The notes: a model not told the origin generated them from the letters alone. A DNA stretch of 64,000 bases from Shewanella sp. Arc9-LZ (GCF_010092445.1 NZ_CP048031.1:1736001-1800000), one strand, 5' to 3'; positions 8,743-16,295 are shown, numbered from the stretch's first letter. Program-made: numbers and translations.

Positions 8743-9126
8743 ATGCAATTAGGCGATCTAGAAAAGTTAGTACTTCAATTCCTTTGGTCTGAAAAAGAAG
8801 CCGATGCGAAGCGTGTTCATATTGCAGTTGGGATGAGTCGTGGTAACTCGTTAAACACGATTCAAACTACATTAGATCGATTATTTAAGAAGAGTCTGTT
8901 AAGCCGAACTAAGCAGGGGCATGCACATTTGTATACCGCTATAGTCGATCGTGAATCGCTCATCGCCACGTTAATTACAGATGTTACAGCCGATTTTATC
9001 GAAGATGGCGAGCATAGTCTTATTGCTGCTTTTGCTTCCTCGTCAGCCAATCTCGATGATGCTCAATTTGAAGCGTTGGAAAAACTTATCGAACAGCAAC
9101 GCCAGTTACGTAGCAGGAAAATATAA
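8743..9126 (+). CDS. BlaI/MecI/CopY family transcriptional repressor
   Basis: A 127-aa winged-helix repressor. The N-terminal domain reads QLGDLEKLVLQFLWSEKEA, followed by a helix-turn-helix region with NSLNTIQTTLDRLFKKSLL and then GHAHLYTAIVDRESL. These match the BlaI/CopY pattern (EA.V...L......TV.T.L.RL..KG.L.......Y.Y...). The C-terminal half is a dimerisation helix bundle. BlaI repressors bind as dimers to palindromes and are often inactivated by a partner M56 protease, whose gene starts one base after this stop. No beta-lactamase gene is nearby, so the target is probably the downstream membrane-protein genes, perhaps in response to metal or envelope stress. A perfect palindrome lies at 8676-8700. 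Confidence 0.9.
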   Translation: MQLGDLEKLVLQFLWSEKEADAKRVHIAVGMSRGNSLNTIQTTLDRLFKKSLLSRTKQGHAHLYTAIVDRESLIATLITDVTADFIEDGEHSLIAAFASSSANLDDAQFEALEKLIEQQRQLRSRKI

Positions 9127-9127
9127 G

Positions 9128-10108
9128 ATGCTAGAGGGTAACGAGGCTATTTTGTTGAATTTAATGAGTGTTGCAATAACGGCTTTCGTTATCGTGACGA
9201 TATTAATATCTGCCATTATCCCGTTGATTAAAAATAACCTCAATTCATTTGGTTTTATTGCTCGAAAGCGAACGTTATGGCTATTAGCAACCGCGCCTTG
9301 GTGGATAGCTTTATGTTGCGTTGTCATATTTTTTCCACGTCAAGATACTAATAATGTAATCGCTTTGATGGAAAAAATTGCTCATTGGCACCATATTGAT
9401 GTGTTCAAGTTTACAAGCTGGCATGGCTTAACGTTGGTTGTTGCAGCCCTCATATTGGCTGTGATGGTTAACCTTGCGTTTGTTCAAATTCGTCGACACT
9501 CAATCGCGATGCACAACCTTTTTAAATTTTCAGATGTGCAACCTATAAGTTGTGATAATAATCAGACTATTTTTTCTATTGCATCAAGCATTCCAGCAGC
9601 TTTTACAATTGGCTTGCTCAAGCCTAGGGTTTATCTTACCACTGGATTACTTCAACAACTTGAACCATTGGCTCTGGATATCATTATCCAACATGAATTA
9701 GCACATGTACGTGCAAGAGATCCTCTATTTAAAAGTATTTACTCTTTTTTCTGTCTGCTTTATCCAAAGCCAATTCGGCGCATTTTACAACAGCATTTTA
9801 CTTTGCTCACAGAACAACAAGCAGACTCCGCCGTAACGGGTTATCACGATAACCTTGATGTGGCACAAACATTAATTTCAGTCGCCAAGAAACAACGTCA
9901 GTTTCCTCATCGTTGTGAGGGGAGTGTGGTTAGTCATTTTAGTCATGATCAAATTACTTTGCGGGTACAAAAGCTTCTATCACCACAGAGCCAAATATCC
10001 GAACTTACTCTGGTATTTACGGGACTGTGTTTTCTAACTGCAATGCTGTTTACGGTATTAATGGTAGATGGTTTTCACCATCTAATTGAAACTTATTTCA
10101 TCCATTAA
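9128..10108 (+). CDS. M56 family (BlaR1/MecR1-like) membrane metallopeptidase
   Basis: A 326-aa protein with hydrophobic helices at about residues 10-30, 45-65 and 95-115 and again near the C-terminus (LVFTGLCFLTAMLFTVLMV). The zinc-protease motif HELAH is at residues 189-193 (IIIQHELAHVRARDP), with ...EQQADSAV downstream providing the expected third ligand region. It lacks the long penicillin-binding sensor domain of BlaR1, so it does not look like a beta-lactam sensor. The ATG at 9128 is one base after the blaI-like stop. An open frame further upstream is only overlap with that gene. The pair forms a signal-transduction unit in which the protease would relieve repression. Confidence 0.88.
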   Translation: MLEGNEAILLNLMSVAITAFVIVTILISAIIPLIKNNLNSFGFIARKRTLWLLATAPWWIALCCVVIFFPRQDTNNVIALMEKIAHWHHIDVFKFTSWHGLTLVVAALILAVMVNLAFVQIRRHSIAMHNLFKFSDVQPISCDNNQTIFSIASSIPAAFTIGLLKPRVYLTTGLLQQLEPLALDIIIQHELAHVRARDPLFKSIYSFFCLLYPKPIRRILQQHFTLLTEQQADSAVTGYHDNLDVAQTLISVAKKQRQFPHRCEGSVVSHFSHDQITLRVQKLLSPQSQISELTLVFTGLCFLTAMLFTVLMVDGFHHLIETYFIH

Positions 10109-10265
10109 ATCAGACTATGAATCAATCAATTCGTTAGAACCGTAAAAGTAAAAAAACCGATGACCAACAGATTTATTTGTTTTGCTTACCACACTCCACT
10201 ATATCGAATGTTACATACCCATAAGGAAGTTATTTTGACTGAAACAGACACTTTGGAGCCATCCA

Positions 10266-10964
10266 ATGCTAAGTAAATTATCAAGCTATTGCTTGTTCGC
10301 AATCCTCATTGGTTGTGCTTTTATCAGTATCGAAGTATTTGCCCATGGGGTTGATGACAACACTCGAGCTTTTTTAGAACAAAATAGTGGCGTGCAGTTT
10401 GTACCTTTTCTCTACATTGGTGCTAAGCACATGATTACCGGCTATGACCACTTATTATTTCTGGTTGGTGTTATCTTTTTCTTATATAGAAGCCGGGATG
10501 TTTTCTTATATGTCACGATGTTCACTATTGGCCATAGCACTACCTTACTACTTGGTGTTTTAGGTGATATTCAAGTTAATGCCTACCTCGTTGATGCGAT
10601 TATTGGTTTATCTGTCGTGTACAAAGGATTTGATAACTTAGGCGGCTTTAAGCGTTGCTTTCATTGGCAGCCTAATACCCAATGGGCAGTATTAATTTTC
10701 GGATTGTTTCATGGTTTAGGTTTAGCGACTAAGTTGCAGGAGTTCAATTTACCAAAAGAAGGCCTTTTTACCAATTTAGTGGCCTTTAATATTGGGGTAG
10801 AAATTGGTCAATTTGCTGCGCTAGTGGTTATTTTGATTGTCATTAATGTATGGCGAAAATGGCCTTCATTTCAGCGTTTTTCTACGCTTACAAACACACT
10901 ACTAATGAGCGCGGGTGTCATGTTGATTGTGTATCAACTGACTGGCTACGTAATTAATAAATAA
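10266..10964 (+). CDS. HupE/UreJ family membrane protein
   Basis: A 232-aa protein with an N-terminal signal-like helix ending FAHGVDD, then about six membrane helices. The motif GAKHMITGYDHLLFLVGVIFF and the later TIGHSTTLLLG and FGLFHGLGLA blocks, each with His residues inside helices, are those of the HupE/UreJ_2 family. Members of the wider family are nickel or cobalt permeases or accessory proteins of metalloenzymes. A GGAG ribosome-binding site precedes the ATG. A 13-codon ORF starting at a TTG (10235) overlaps the start. It is followed 13 bp later by an anchor protein and then a DUF6488 gene, a set I associate with CDF exporters. Substrate is inferred, not shown. Confidence 0.83.
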   Translation: MLSKLSSYCLFAILIGCAFISIEVFAHGVDDNTRAFLEQNSGVQFVPFLYIGAKHMITGYDHLLFLVGVIFFLYRSRDVFLYVTMFTIGHSTTLLLGVLGDIQVNAYLVDAIIGLSVVYKGFDNLGGFKRCFHWQPNTQWAVLIFGLFHGLGLATKLQEFNLPKEGLFTNLVAFNIGVEIGQFAALVVILIVINVWRKWPSFQRFSTLTNTLLMSAGVMLIVYQLTGYVINK

Positions 10965-10977
10965 AAAAGAGATAAAT

Positions 10978-11499
10978 ATGCAACATACAGTCAGCAGCAG
11001 CACGTTAATTAAAGCCGCTCTATCGGCGATTGTCGTAGCAGGCATTGTTTTAGTTACGCTAATTTTACCCGCCGAATACAACCTCGATCCGACTGGAATT
11101 GGACAAAAAATAGGTGTCACAGTATTAGCGCAAGCGGCAGAACCAGAAGTGCAACAAAGCGCTCTTGCCGAAGGCTCTAATGAGTTTCAAACGATAGAAG
11201 TGATGGTGCCTGCAGGGCGTGGAATAGAATATAAATTCGACATGCAAAAATTTGAAAAAATGACCTATGAATGGATAACAGATGGGACAGCTTTATTTGT
11301 TGACCTCCATGGTGAGCCAAAGGGAGATACCTCAGGATATTACGAAAGTTATGTCATCGCGACGTCGGCTGATATGAAAGGTAGTTTTACGGCACCTTTT
11401 GCTGGTTCCCACGGATGGTATTGGAAAAATAAGTCTAATCAACCGGTAGCAGTACAGTTATTGGTAAAAGGACAATACAAAGTCATCGGTTTAAAATGA
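10978..11499 (+). CDS. Membrane-anchored periplasmic protein (transmembrane anchor protein family)
   Basis: A 173-aa protein with one N-terminal helix (TLIKAALSAIVVAGIVLVTL) followed by a periplasmic domain. The region QTIEVMVPAGRGIEYKFDMQ, then ...WITDGTALFVDLHGEPKGD and the C-terminal GSHGWYWKNKSNQPVAVQL block, look like a compact beta-sandwich with conserved Trp, His and Asp residues. This is the protein usually annotated as transmembrane anchor protein next to HupE-like genes. It starts 13 bp after the HupE-like stop with GAGATA upstream. Its 3' end, including the stop, is tandemly repeated (11491-11532). The HGEPKGD and SHGWYW residues might bind metal, but this is inference. Confidence 0.7.
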   Translation: MQHTVSSSTLIKAALSAIVVAGIVLVTLILPAEYNLDPTGIGQKIGVTVLAQAAEPEVQQSALAEGSNEFQTIEVMVPAGRGIEYKFDMQKFEKMTYEWITDGTALFVDLHGEPKGDTSGYYESYVIATSADMKGSFTAPFAGSHGWYWKNKSNQPVAVQLLVKGQYKVIGLK

Positions 11500-11532
11500 T
11501 CGGTTGAAAATGATCGGTTTAAAATGATCGAT
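11491..11532. repeat. 14-bp tandem repeat, three copies, spanning a stop codon
   Basis: The unit TTAAAATGATCGGT occurs at 11491-11504, with small changes at 11505-11518 (TGAAAATGATCGGT) and at 11519-11532 (TTAAAATGATCGAT). The first copy contains the last codons and the TGA of the anchor-protein gene, so the array is an out-of-frame duplication of the gene end. Confidence 0.85.
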
Positions 11533-11554
11533 TTAAAATAATAAGGAGAAATTT

Positions 11555-11890
11555 ATGAGAACATTACTTTTTACCATGGTGCTTTTGAGCTGTTTAATCA
11601 GCAGTTATTCGCTGGCACATTCAAGCCATGGCCATATGAATGATAATGCTGCCATCAGTGTTGTCATCAAGTCTGCAAAACAAATGACATTTAAGGACTT
11701 CGGCTATGCGGTTGGTCAGCTTCCGGTATCATGGAAAAATATTACCGTTGCTGATGTAACGGTCTTTAGCGTTACAGGAGGCGTTTATATTGTGAGTGCC
11801 ACTAATACAGAAGATAAAAAGACGTTATATTTTCAAATTGCTGACGATGGTGAAGTCATGGCAGTATCTGAAAGTAACACTTTTAAATAA
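11555..11890 (+). CDS. DUF6488 family exported protein
   Basis: A 111-aa protein with a signal peptide (LLFTMVLLSCLISSYSLA) and then a His-containing mature N-terminus (HSSHGHMND). The rest (AISVVIKSAKQMTFKDFGYAVGQLPVSW..., ending YFQIADDGEVMAV) resembles the small PepSY-like periplasmic family named DUF6488. These are commonly found beside HupE-like and CDF genes. AAGGAG precedes the ATG. The His cluster HSSHGHM may bind a divalent metal just after the cleavage site. It is the last gene of the presumed operon starting at 8743 or 10266. No biochemical role is established. Confidence 0.75.
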   Translation: MRTLLFTMVLLSCLISSYSLAHSSHGHMNDNAAISVVIKSAKQMTFKDFGYAVGQLPVSWKNITVADVTVFSVTGGVYIVSATNTEDKKTLYFQIADDGEVMAVSESNTFK

Positions 11891-12066
11891 TTGATAAATA
11901 GTTTTGGACACAAACGTTGTGTGTCCAAAACTAACGTTGATTCAAAAACAAAACAAGCACTAGCTAAATTGTTTTTACGCCCAATATACTGATATAAAAA
12001 CGATTTACTTGTTCTCTTATTCGCACTTCATTTGACGTTGTAACATCATATTCTATAATCTGAAGA

Positions 12067-12474
12067 TTAGAATTCTCGGTTCATTTTTTCAAAACTCTTG
12101 GTCAGAACATCTATCGAATTTTGATCTAAATGACGAGTAATATCTTCTGTCAGTTGTATATGCATGCGATTGTGGTGCTTATGGAGCGCAATGCCTTCGC
12201 TTGTTAATCCAACTAATATTGAACGTCTATCGTCTTCATGTGGAGAGCGAGTAATGAGTCCAAAATTTACCAGTTTCTCTACCTGAACCGTTAAGGTGCC
12301 AGTGGTAATTGCAAGCCTATCTGCTAGCTCTTTCATTCTCATGGAACCGTGAGAGCCTAACACCTCAATGGTGTGCACTTGTGCCAGTGAATAACCGGTA
12401 TCTTTAACGACAGACTGCTCCCAAGAAGACAGTTTGTCGTAAAACTCTATGATTAAATTATTCAAAGAATGCAT
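12067..12474 (-). CDS. MarR family transcriptional regulator
   Basis: A 135-aa winged-helix protein. The N-terminal helix (LNNLIIEFYDKLSSWEQS) is followed by the DNA-binding core: SLAQVHTIEVLGSHGSMRMKELADRLAITTGTLTVQVEKLVNFGLI and the wing RSPHEDDRRSILVGLTSEG. The DxR motif in the wing (EDDRRS) is the MarR signature. Its ATG lies 8 nt after the stop of the CDF exporter, with GAGG from that overlap region as ribosome-binding site, so the two are cotranscribed. Three TTGAT-N-ATCAA-like palindromes upstream of the exporter (13733-13797) are its likely operators. It would repress the exporter until a metal or other ligand is present. Confidence 0.9.
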   Translation of the reverse strand: MHSLNNLIIEFYDKLSSWEQSVVKDTGYSLAQVHTIEVLGSHGSMRMKELADRLAITTGTLTVQVEKLVNFGLITRSPHEDDRRSILVGLTSEGIALHKHHNRMHIQLTEDITRHLDQNSIDVLTKSFEKMNREF

Positions 12475-12482
12475 AAAGGGCC

Positions 12483-13721
12483 TCAGCAGTAATTCACTTC
12501 GATAGTTAAGTGGCTTAGCTTATCAAACTTATTCAATAAGTGTTTAAATGATTCAACGTTGGTATCTGTGGATGTGCAGATTGCGATAGAGGCAGAATAG
12601 TGGTCGGCACTAATTCTCCAAATATGAATATCGGTGACCTTGGTTTGTTCATCATTAATGGTGTTAACAATGTCTAATTGGTAATCTTCGTCGATATTTT
12701 CATCTAATAGAATAGGACTCGTTTGCTTCATTAAACCTAAAGCCCATTTAGTAATCACCACCGCACCAACGACTCCCATGATGGGATCTAACCAATACCA
12801 TCCAAGGAATTTTCCTACCAAAAGTGCACAAATTGCTAACACCGATGTTAATGCGTCAGCGAGTACGTGGAAGTAAGCTGCCTTCAGATTGTGGTCGTTA
12901 CCACTATGATGTTCGTGGCTATGATGCTCGTGGCTATGATGCTCGTGGCTATGATGCTCGTGGCTATGATGTTTGTGGTCATCATGCTCGTGGCCATCAT
13001 GTTCATGGCTATGAAGTTTGTGGTCATCATGCTCGTGGCTATGATGCTCGATACTATGAAGTTTGTGGTCATCATGCTCATGGCTATGAAGTTTGTGGTC
13101 ATCATGCTCATGGCTATGATGTTTGTGGTCATCATGCTCGTGGCTATGATGTTTGTGGTCATCATGCTCGATACTATGACGCTCGTGGTCATCATGTTCA
13201 TGGCTATGATGTTTGTGGTCATCATGCTTATGACTATGATGTTTATGGTCACCGTGGTCATGGCCGTGATGTTCATGACCCAATATAAACATACTGGCGA
13301 TGTTGACGACTAGGCCTACGATAGCCACAAGAATTGATTGGTTAAATTGGATCTCAATAGGTGACCATAAACGGTGTAGAGATTCAACCAGCATAATAAT
13401 AGCGACAATGGCTAATGCGATTGCACTTGTATATCCACCGAGAACGCCGACTTTTCCTACGCCAAAAGAGAATCGGTCACTATTAGCATGCTTTTTTGCA
13501 TAGCTATAGGTGAATAGCGTAATACAAAAAGCGGCTGCGTGAGTCCCCATATGCCAACCATCAGCGAGCAGAGCCATAGAGCCATATATCGTCCCCGCTA
13601 TCACTTCGATGGCCATAGTGATGACTGTGATAACAAGCACATACCAAGTACGTTTGACATTTTGCTCGTTAACGGAGGTGAAATTGTGTTGGTGGATATA
13701 TTTTTCGGCAATTTTATTCAT
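12483..13721 (-). CDS. dmeF: Cation diffusion facilitator, Co/Ni (DmeF-like) exporter with an expanded His loop
   Basis: A 412-aa CDF transporter that would export divalent cations in exchange for protons. Six membrane helices surround a cytoplasmic His-rich loop (about residues 149-277) between helices 4 and 5. Metal-site residues are visible in LLADGWHMGTHAAAF (helix 2) and AAYFHVLADALTS (helix 5, His285 and Asp289). This DGWHMGTH form is typical of the DmeF subgroup. The C-terminal cytoplasmic domain ends VTDIHIWRIS...HLTIEVNYC. CDF His loops are usually much shorter. Here 30-bp and 15-bp DNA repeats encode HEHDDHKHHS and HEHHS units. The gene is followed by the MarR regulator and preceded by three palindromes. 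Metal specificity (Co, Ni or Zn) cannot be read from sequence alone. Confidence 0.87.
   Translation of the reverse strand: MNKIAEKYIHQHNFTSVNEQNVKRTWYVLVITVITMAIEVIAGTIYGSMALLADGWHMGTHAAAFCITLFTYSYAKKHANSDRFSFGVGKVGVLGGYTSAIALAIVAIIMLVESLHRLWSPIEIQFNQSILVAIVGLVVNIASMFILGHEHHGHDHGDHKHHSHKHDDHKHHSHEHDDHERHSIEHDDHKHHSHEHDDHKHHSHEHDDHKLHSHEHDDHKLHSIEHHSHEHDDHKLHSHEHDGHEHDDHKHHSHEHHSHEHHSHEHHSHEHHSGNDHNLKAAYFHVLADALTSVLAICALLVGKFLGWYWLDPIMGVVGAVVITKWALGLMKQTSPILLDENIDEDYQLDIVNTINDEQTKVTDIHIWRISADHYSASIAICTSTDTNVESFKHLLNKFDKLSHLTIEVNYC
12900..13275 (-). repeat. In-frame tandem repeats encoding the His-rich loop of the CDF exporter
   Basis: The plus strand shows 15-bp units (about GCTATGATGCTCGTG, clean copies near 12918-12965) and 30-bp units built around TTTGTGGTCATCATGCT (13000-13240). 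They encode HEHHS and HEHDDHKHHS. Both unit lengths are multiples of three, so copy changes keep the frame. Confidence 0.85.
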
Positions 13722-13732
13722 AAGAAAATAGT

Positions 13733-13797
13733 TTGATTATCAAGTAATTCTCGATGTTATATTGTTTGATAGTCAAAGTAAATAAGTTGGTTATCAA
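13733..13797 (-). promoter_or_regulatory. Three phased MarR-type palindromes upstream of dmeF-marR
   Basis: TTGATTATCAA (13733-13743, perfect), TTGATAGTCAA (13766-13776) and TTGGTTATCAA (13787-13797) lie within 80 bp upstream of the exporter start. Start-to-start spacings are 33 and 21 bp, close to three and two helix turns. The TTGAT-N-ATCAA shape is that of many MarR/SlyA-type operators. The natural binder is the MarR protein encoded two genes down the same transcript. Confidence 0.55.
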
Positions 13798-13960
13798 TTT
13801 TAAGCATTCAAAAAGCTGATTTGAGAGTCTTGTTTCGGATTATCTTTTTGATTAAGAATAGCATTGCAGTTTTTTCAGGGGAGGGAGTAAGATTGCAAGA
13901 GATAAAGCTAGAAATGTTTTACTGTGAAACGTTAGCATTACGAGGATTTGTTGAAAAGTT

Positions 13961-14257
13961 ATGGTTATAAACACAAGAATACTTTCTTTGGCATTTACAT
14001 TGTCTATGATTTGCTCTTGCTCTACGACTCCACCAATTGTTGTTCATAACGAATACGGTGAGATGTCAGCTGACAACGAACTGTTTCGAAAAGAAGCGAG
14101 TGATTGTGCGTTAGAAGCTAGGCAAGGTGTTAGTAGTGCAACATTAAATGAAAACTCAGAAGAGCTTGAAGTCGCTTTTGCTAGTATTCAACTTTTATCT
14201 TTTTTTAGCGCAAACGCTTCATGTATAAAATCAAAAGGTTGGCGTATTAAAGAGTAA
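13961..14257 (+). CDS. Small predicted lipoprotein, unknown function
   Basis: A 98-aa protein beginning with a basic start and hydrophobic core and then a lipobox-like LSMICSCS (the Cys at about residue 18 or 20 would be lipidated). The mature part is short and acidic, with two further Cys residues (DCALEA, ASCIKSKGW) that could form a disulfide. A GAGGAT purine stretch lies a little far upstream. The gene starts about 240 bp from the divergent exporter gene and borders the insertion-sequence patch, so it may be accessory. I do not recognise a family. Confidence 0.6.
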   Translation: MVINTRILSLAFTLSMICSCSTTPPIVVHNEYGEMSADNELFRKEASDCALEARQGVSSATLNENSEELEVAFASIQLLSFFSANASCIKSKGWRIKE

Positions 14258-14290
14258 TATTAATACGAGACTATGGCGTCAATAGTTAAT

Positions 14291-14521
14291 TTAAGATTTT
14301 GGCGCTTCCCATAAAACACCATCTCTTAGCATCGAATTTAAACTAATAACCATCTTTCTGATGTAGGCAATAATAGCCACTTTGTTTGGTTTTTCTGCAG
14401 CAACTAATCGCTGATAAGTCCCTTTGGAAACGAGGTTAGATTGTATCGCTGACATCATGGCCATGTATAAAACGGTTCTAACGTGGTGTCGTCCTCCTTG
14501 AATTTTTCGATGGCCTTTGAA
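14291..14521 (-). pseudogene. C-terminal remnant of an IS110-family transposase
   Basis: On the minus strand 76 codons are open to a TAA at 14293-14291 and read FKGHRKIQGGRHHVR, then LYMAMMSA, SKGTYQRLVAAEKPNKVAI and MLRDGVLWEAPKS. These match the C-terminal Transposase_20 region of IS110-type proteins (the QGGR..VR..LYMA block). The N-terminal DEDD catalytic half is absent. Directly upstream in this frame a stop codon appears and the sequence changes, so the breakpoint is near 14521. It is overlapped on the other strand by the truncated gene that begins there. Confidence 0.8.
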
Positions 14522-14855
14522 ACCTATACTCAGGCATTAAAAGTAATAGAATGTGGCGATGTTGATTTTGTTGAATTAGCGCGTGCGTTAGTTATAGCCC
14601 CTGAACTTGCGAAAGACTGGTTAATTGGCACTGCAACTGCCCCTAGTTTTCCTCGATTCAAGGCGCCACCTCAAGGTGGAATAACGGCTTGGTTTACCAT
14701 GCTGTTAACCGCGATTGCTAATTCTAGCGAGGAAAGTTTTGAGCTTGAATTATTACCTGCACTGCATCTTTATGAAGAGCTTGGGTAATCCCCCCTAAAA
14801 ATAGTAGATTTCAAAAGTAGAATTTTCTCGTAATATATACGCAGGGAGATTCTGC

Positions 14856-15122
14856 ATGAAAACATCAAAATTTAGCGACAGCCAAATCCTAGCAATCCTT
14901 AAACAAGCCGAAGCTGGCACCCCAGTTCCGGGGCTTTGCCGTGAGCATGGCATGAGCTCTGCGACCTTCTACAAATGGCGCGCCAAATTCGGTGGCATGG
15001 ACGCTTCTATGATGGCGCGATTGAAGGAGTTAGAGGCTGAGAATTCACGACTCAAAAAAATGTATGCCGAAGAGCGACTCAAAGCTGAAATACTCAAAGA
15101 GGCCATCGAAAAAAAGTGGTAA
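14856..15122 (+). CDS. IS3-family transposase OrfA
   Basis: An 88-aa DNA-binding subunit. The first part is a helix-turn-helix of the HTH_Tnp_1 type ([16 protein letters not shown], then [21 protein letters not shown]). A leucine-zipper-like coiled coil follows ([20 protein letters not shown]), which in IS3 elements mediates OrfA/OrfAB multimerisation. GGGAGA precedes the ATG. Seven As followed by G at 15109-15116 just before the stop form the usual -1 frameshift site used to make OrfAB. Confidence 0.93.
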   Translation: MKTSKFSDSQILAILKQAEAGTPVPGLCREHGMSSATFYKWRAKFGGMDASMMARLKELEAENSRLKKMYAEERLKAEILKEAIEKKW

Positions 15123-15943
15123 AGCCGTCGCGGCGGCGGGAGCTGGCGCAAAAGGCGGTGCAAGATAAAGCCATTTCGATCGCATTTGCGTGTGCCTTGT
15201 TTGGACTCAGTGAGGGCTGTTATCGCTATCAGGCAAAACTCAGTGATGAAAACGCTGCAATAGCCGACTGGTTACAGCAACTGACATCAACCCATCGGTG
15301 TTGGGGTTTTGGGCTATGTTATTACTTTTTACGTAACGTGAAACGCTACCGATGGAACCATAAGCGGGTGTATAGGATTTACCGAGAATTGGAGCTAAAT
15401 CTACGAATTAAGCCGAAGAAACGCTTGAAGCGTGATAAACCGGACGCATTGGCGGTGCCAGAGGCAATCAATGAATGTTGGTCCATGGACTTTATGCACG
15501 ACCAACTGGAAGATGGTCGCAGCATTAGGTTATTGAACGTGATTGATGATTACAACCGTGAAGGCTTGGCGATAGAAGTCGACTTCTCCTTACCTGCGGA
15601 GCGTGTGGTGAGAACATTGGATTAAATCATCGAATGGCGTGGAAAACCAAAACAGATACGCAGTGATAATGGTCCAGAGTATATAAGTGCGGTACTGGCT
15701 GCCTGGGCTGAAAAACACAATGTAGAACTGAAATTTATTCAGCCTGGCAATCCACAGCAGAATGCCTATGTAGAACGCTATAATCGGACTGTGCGATACG
15801 AATGGCTGAGCCAATATCTTTGGAATAGTATTGCCGAGGTACAGGAACATGCGACACAATGGCTATGGTTTTATAACAATGAAAGACCCAATACAGCAAT
15901 TGGTGGTGTCCCACCAAAGCAAAAACTGGCACTAGTGGCCTAA
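15116..15943 (+). pseudogene. IS3-family transposase OrfB, interrupted by a nonsense codon
   Basis: The frame runs from about 15116 to the TAA at 15941-15943 but contains a TAA at 15623-15625, after ERVVRTLD. Homologues normally have RTLDQIIEWRGKP, so a CAA to TAA change is the likely lesion. The DDE residues are split by it: the first Asp is in WSMDFMHD, the second in RSDNGPEY and the Glu in NAYVERYNRTVRYEW after the stop. Everything else is intact. The overlap with orfA in the -1 frame is standard for IS3. Confidence 0.88.
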
Positions 15944-16295
15944 GTCTCTACTTTTGATCTCAGCTAAAAATGGGGAGATTACCCTTGATGACGCTCGTTG
16001 TGATAAATGGATGCAAAAATTTGAGATTAAATAATAGTTAATTAATTTACATTATTGATATTGATACATTTTCATCACGTAATATAAATGACGCTTTTAA
16101 TGGTTTGATAAGTCGCCGAGATAGGTGTTTCTCAGACGTTCAAACTACTTGCCCTAACGGTTATCGACAATGTTACCGACAATGTTATCGGTATTGAGCC
16201 CGGCAATTTGTTCGATAATTCGTTAGGGAGTTAGTTAGATAATTAGTTAGATTATTTGTTATAAAATTCGTTAAAGAATAAGTTAGAAAGCCTGA

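Larger units (their letters stand above)
14784..15983 (+). mobile_element. IS3-family insertion sequence, 1200 bp
   Basis: The element runs from GGTAATCCCCCC (14784) to GGGGAGATTACC (15983). The ends are imperfect inverted repeats of roughly 37 bp: both inner parts share TCAAAAGTAGA. A 4-bp direct repeat CTTG flanks it (14780-14783 and 15984-15987). Inside are two overlapping frames, orfA and orfB, the second in the -1 frame, with an A7G slippery stretch at 15109-15116. The size and layout are those of IS3 elements. orfB carries an in-frame stop, so this copy is probably not active on its own. Confidence 0.9.
14510..16034 (+). pseudogene. Unknown gene split by an IS3-family element
   Basis: Codons from the ATG at 14510 to 14783 encode MAFETYTQALKVIEC...ELLPALHLYEEL. 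The TAA at 14786-14788 belongs to the element. After the element, the same frame resumes at CTTGATGAC (15984) and runs to a TAA at 16032-16034, giving LDDARCDKWMQKFEIK. Removing the element and one copy of the CTTG repeat restores a continuous frame reading ...YEELDDARCDKW. The 5' end abuts an IS110 remnant, so the original start may be lost. The product (about 107 aa from 14510) is not recognised. Confidence 0.75.

Noticed and set aside
12900..13275. Array-like direct repeats that could suggest CRISPR
   Set aside because: The repeats are adjacent 15- and 30-bp coding units without unique spacers, fully inside the CDF gene, and no cas genes are present.
12824..13313. Two plus-strand repeat-rich open frames over the His loop
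   Set aside because: They are the complement of the exporter's coding repeats. The periodic HHA/GYD or MMLVAM patterns come from the repeated DNA, not from a separate gene.
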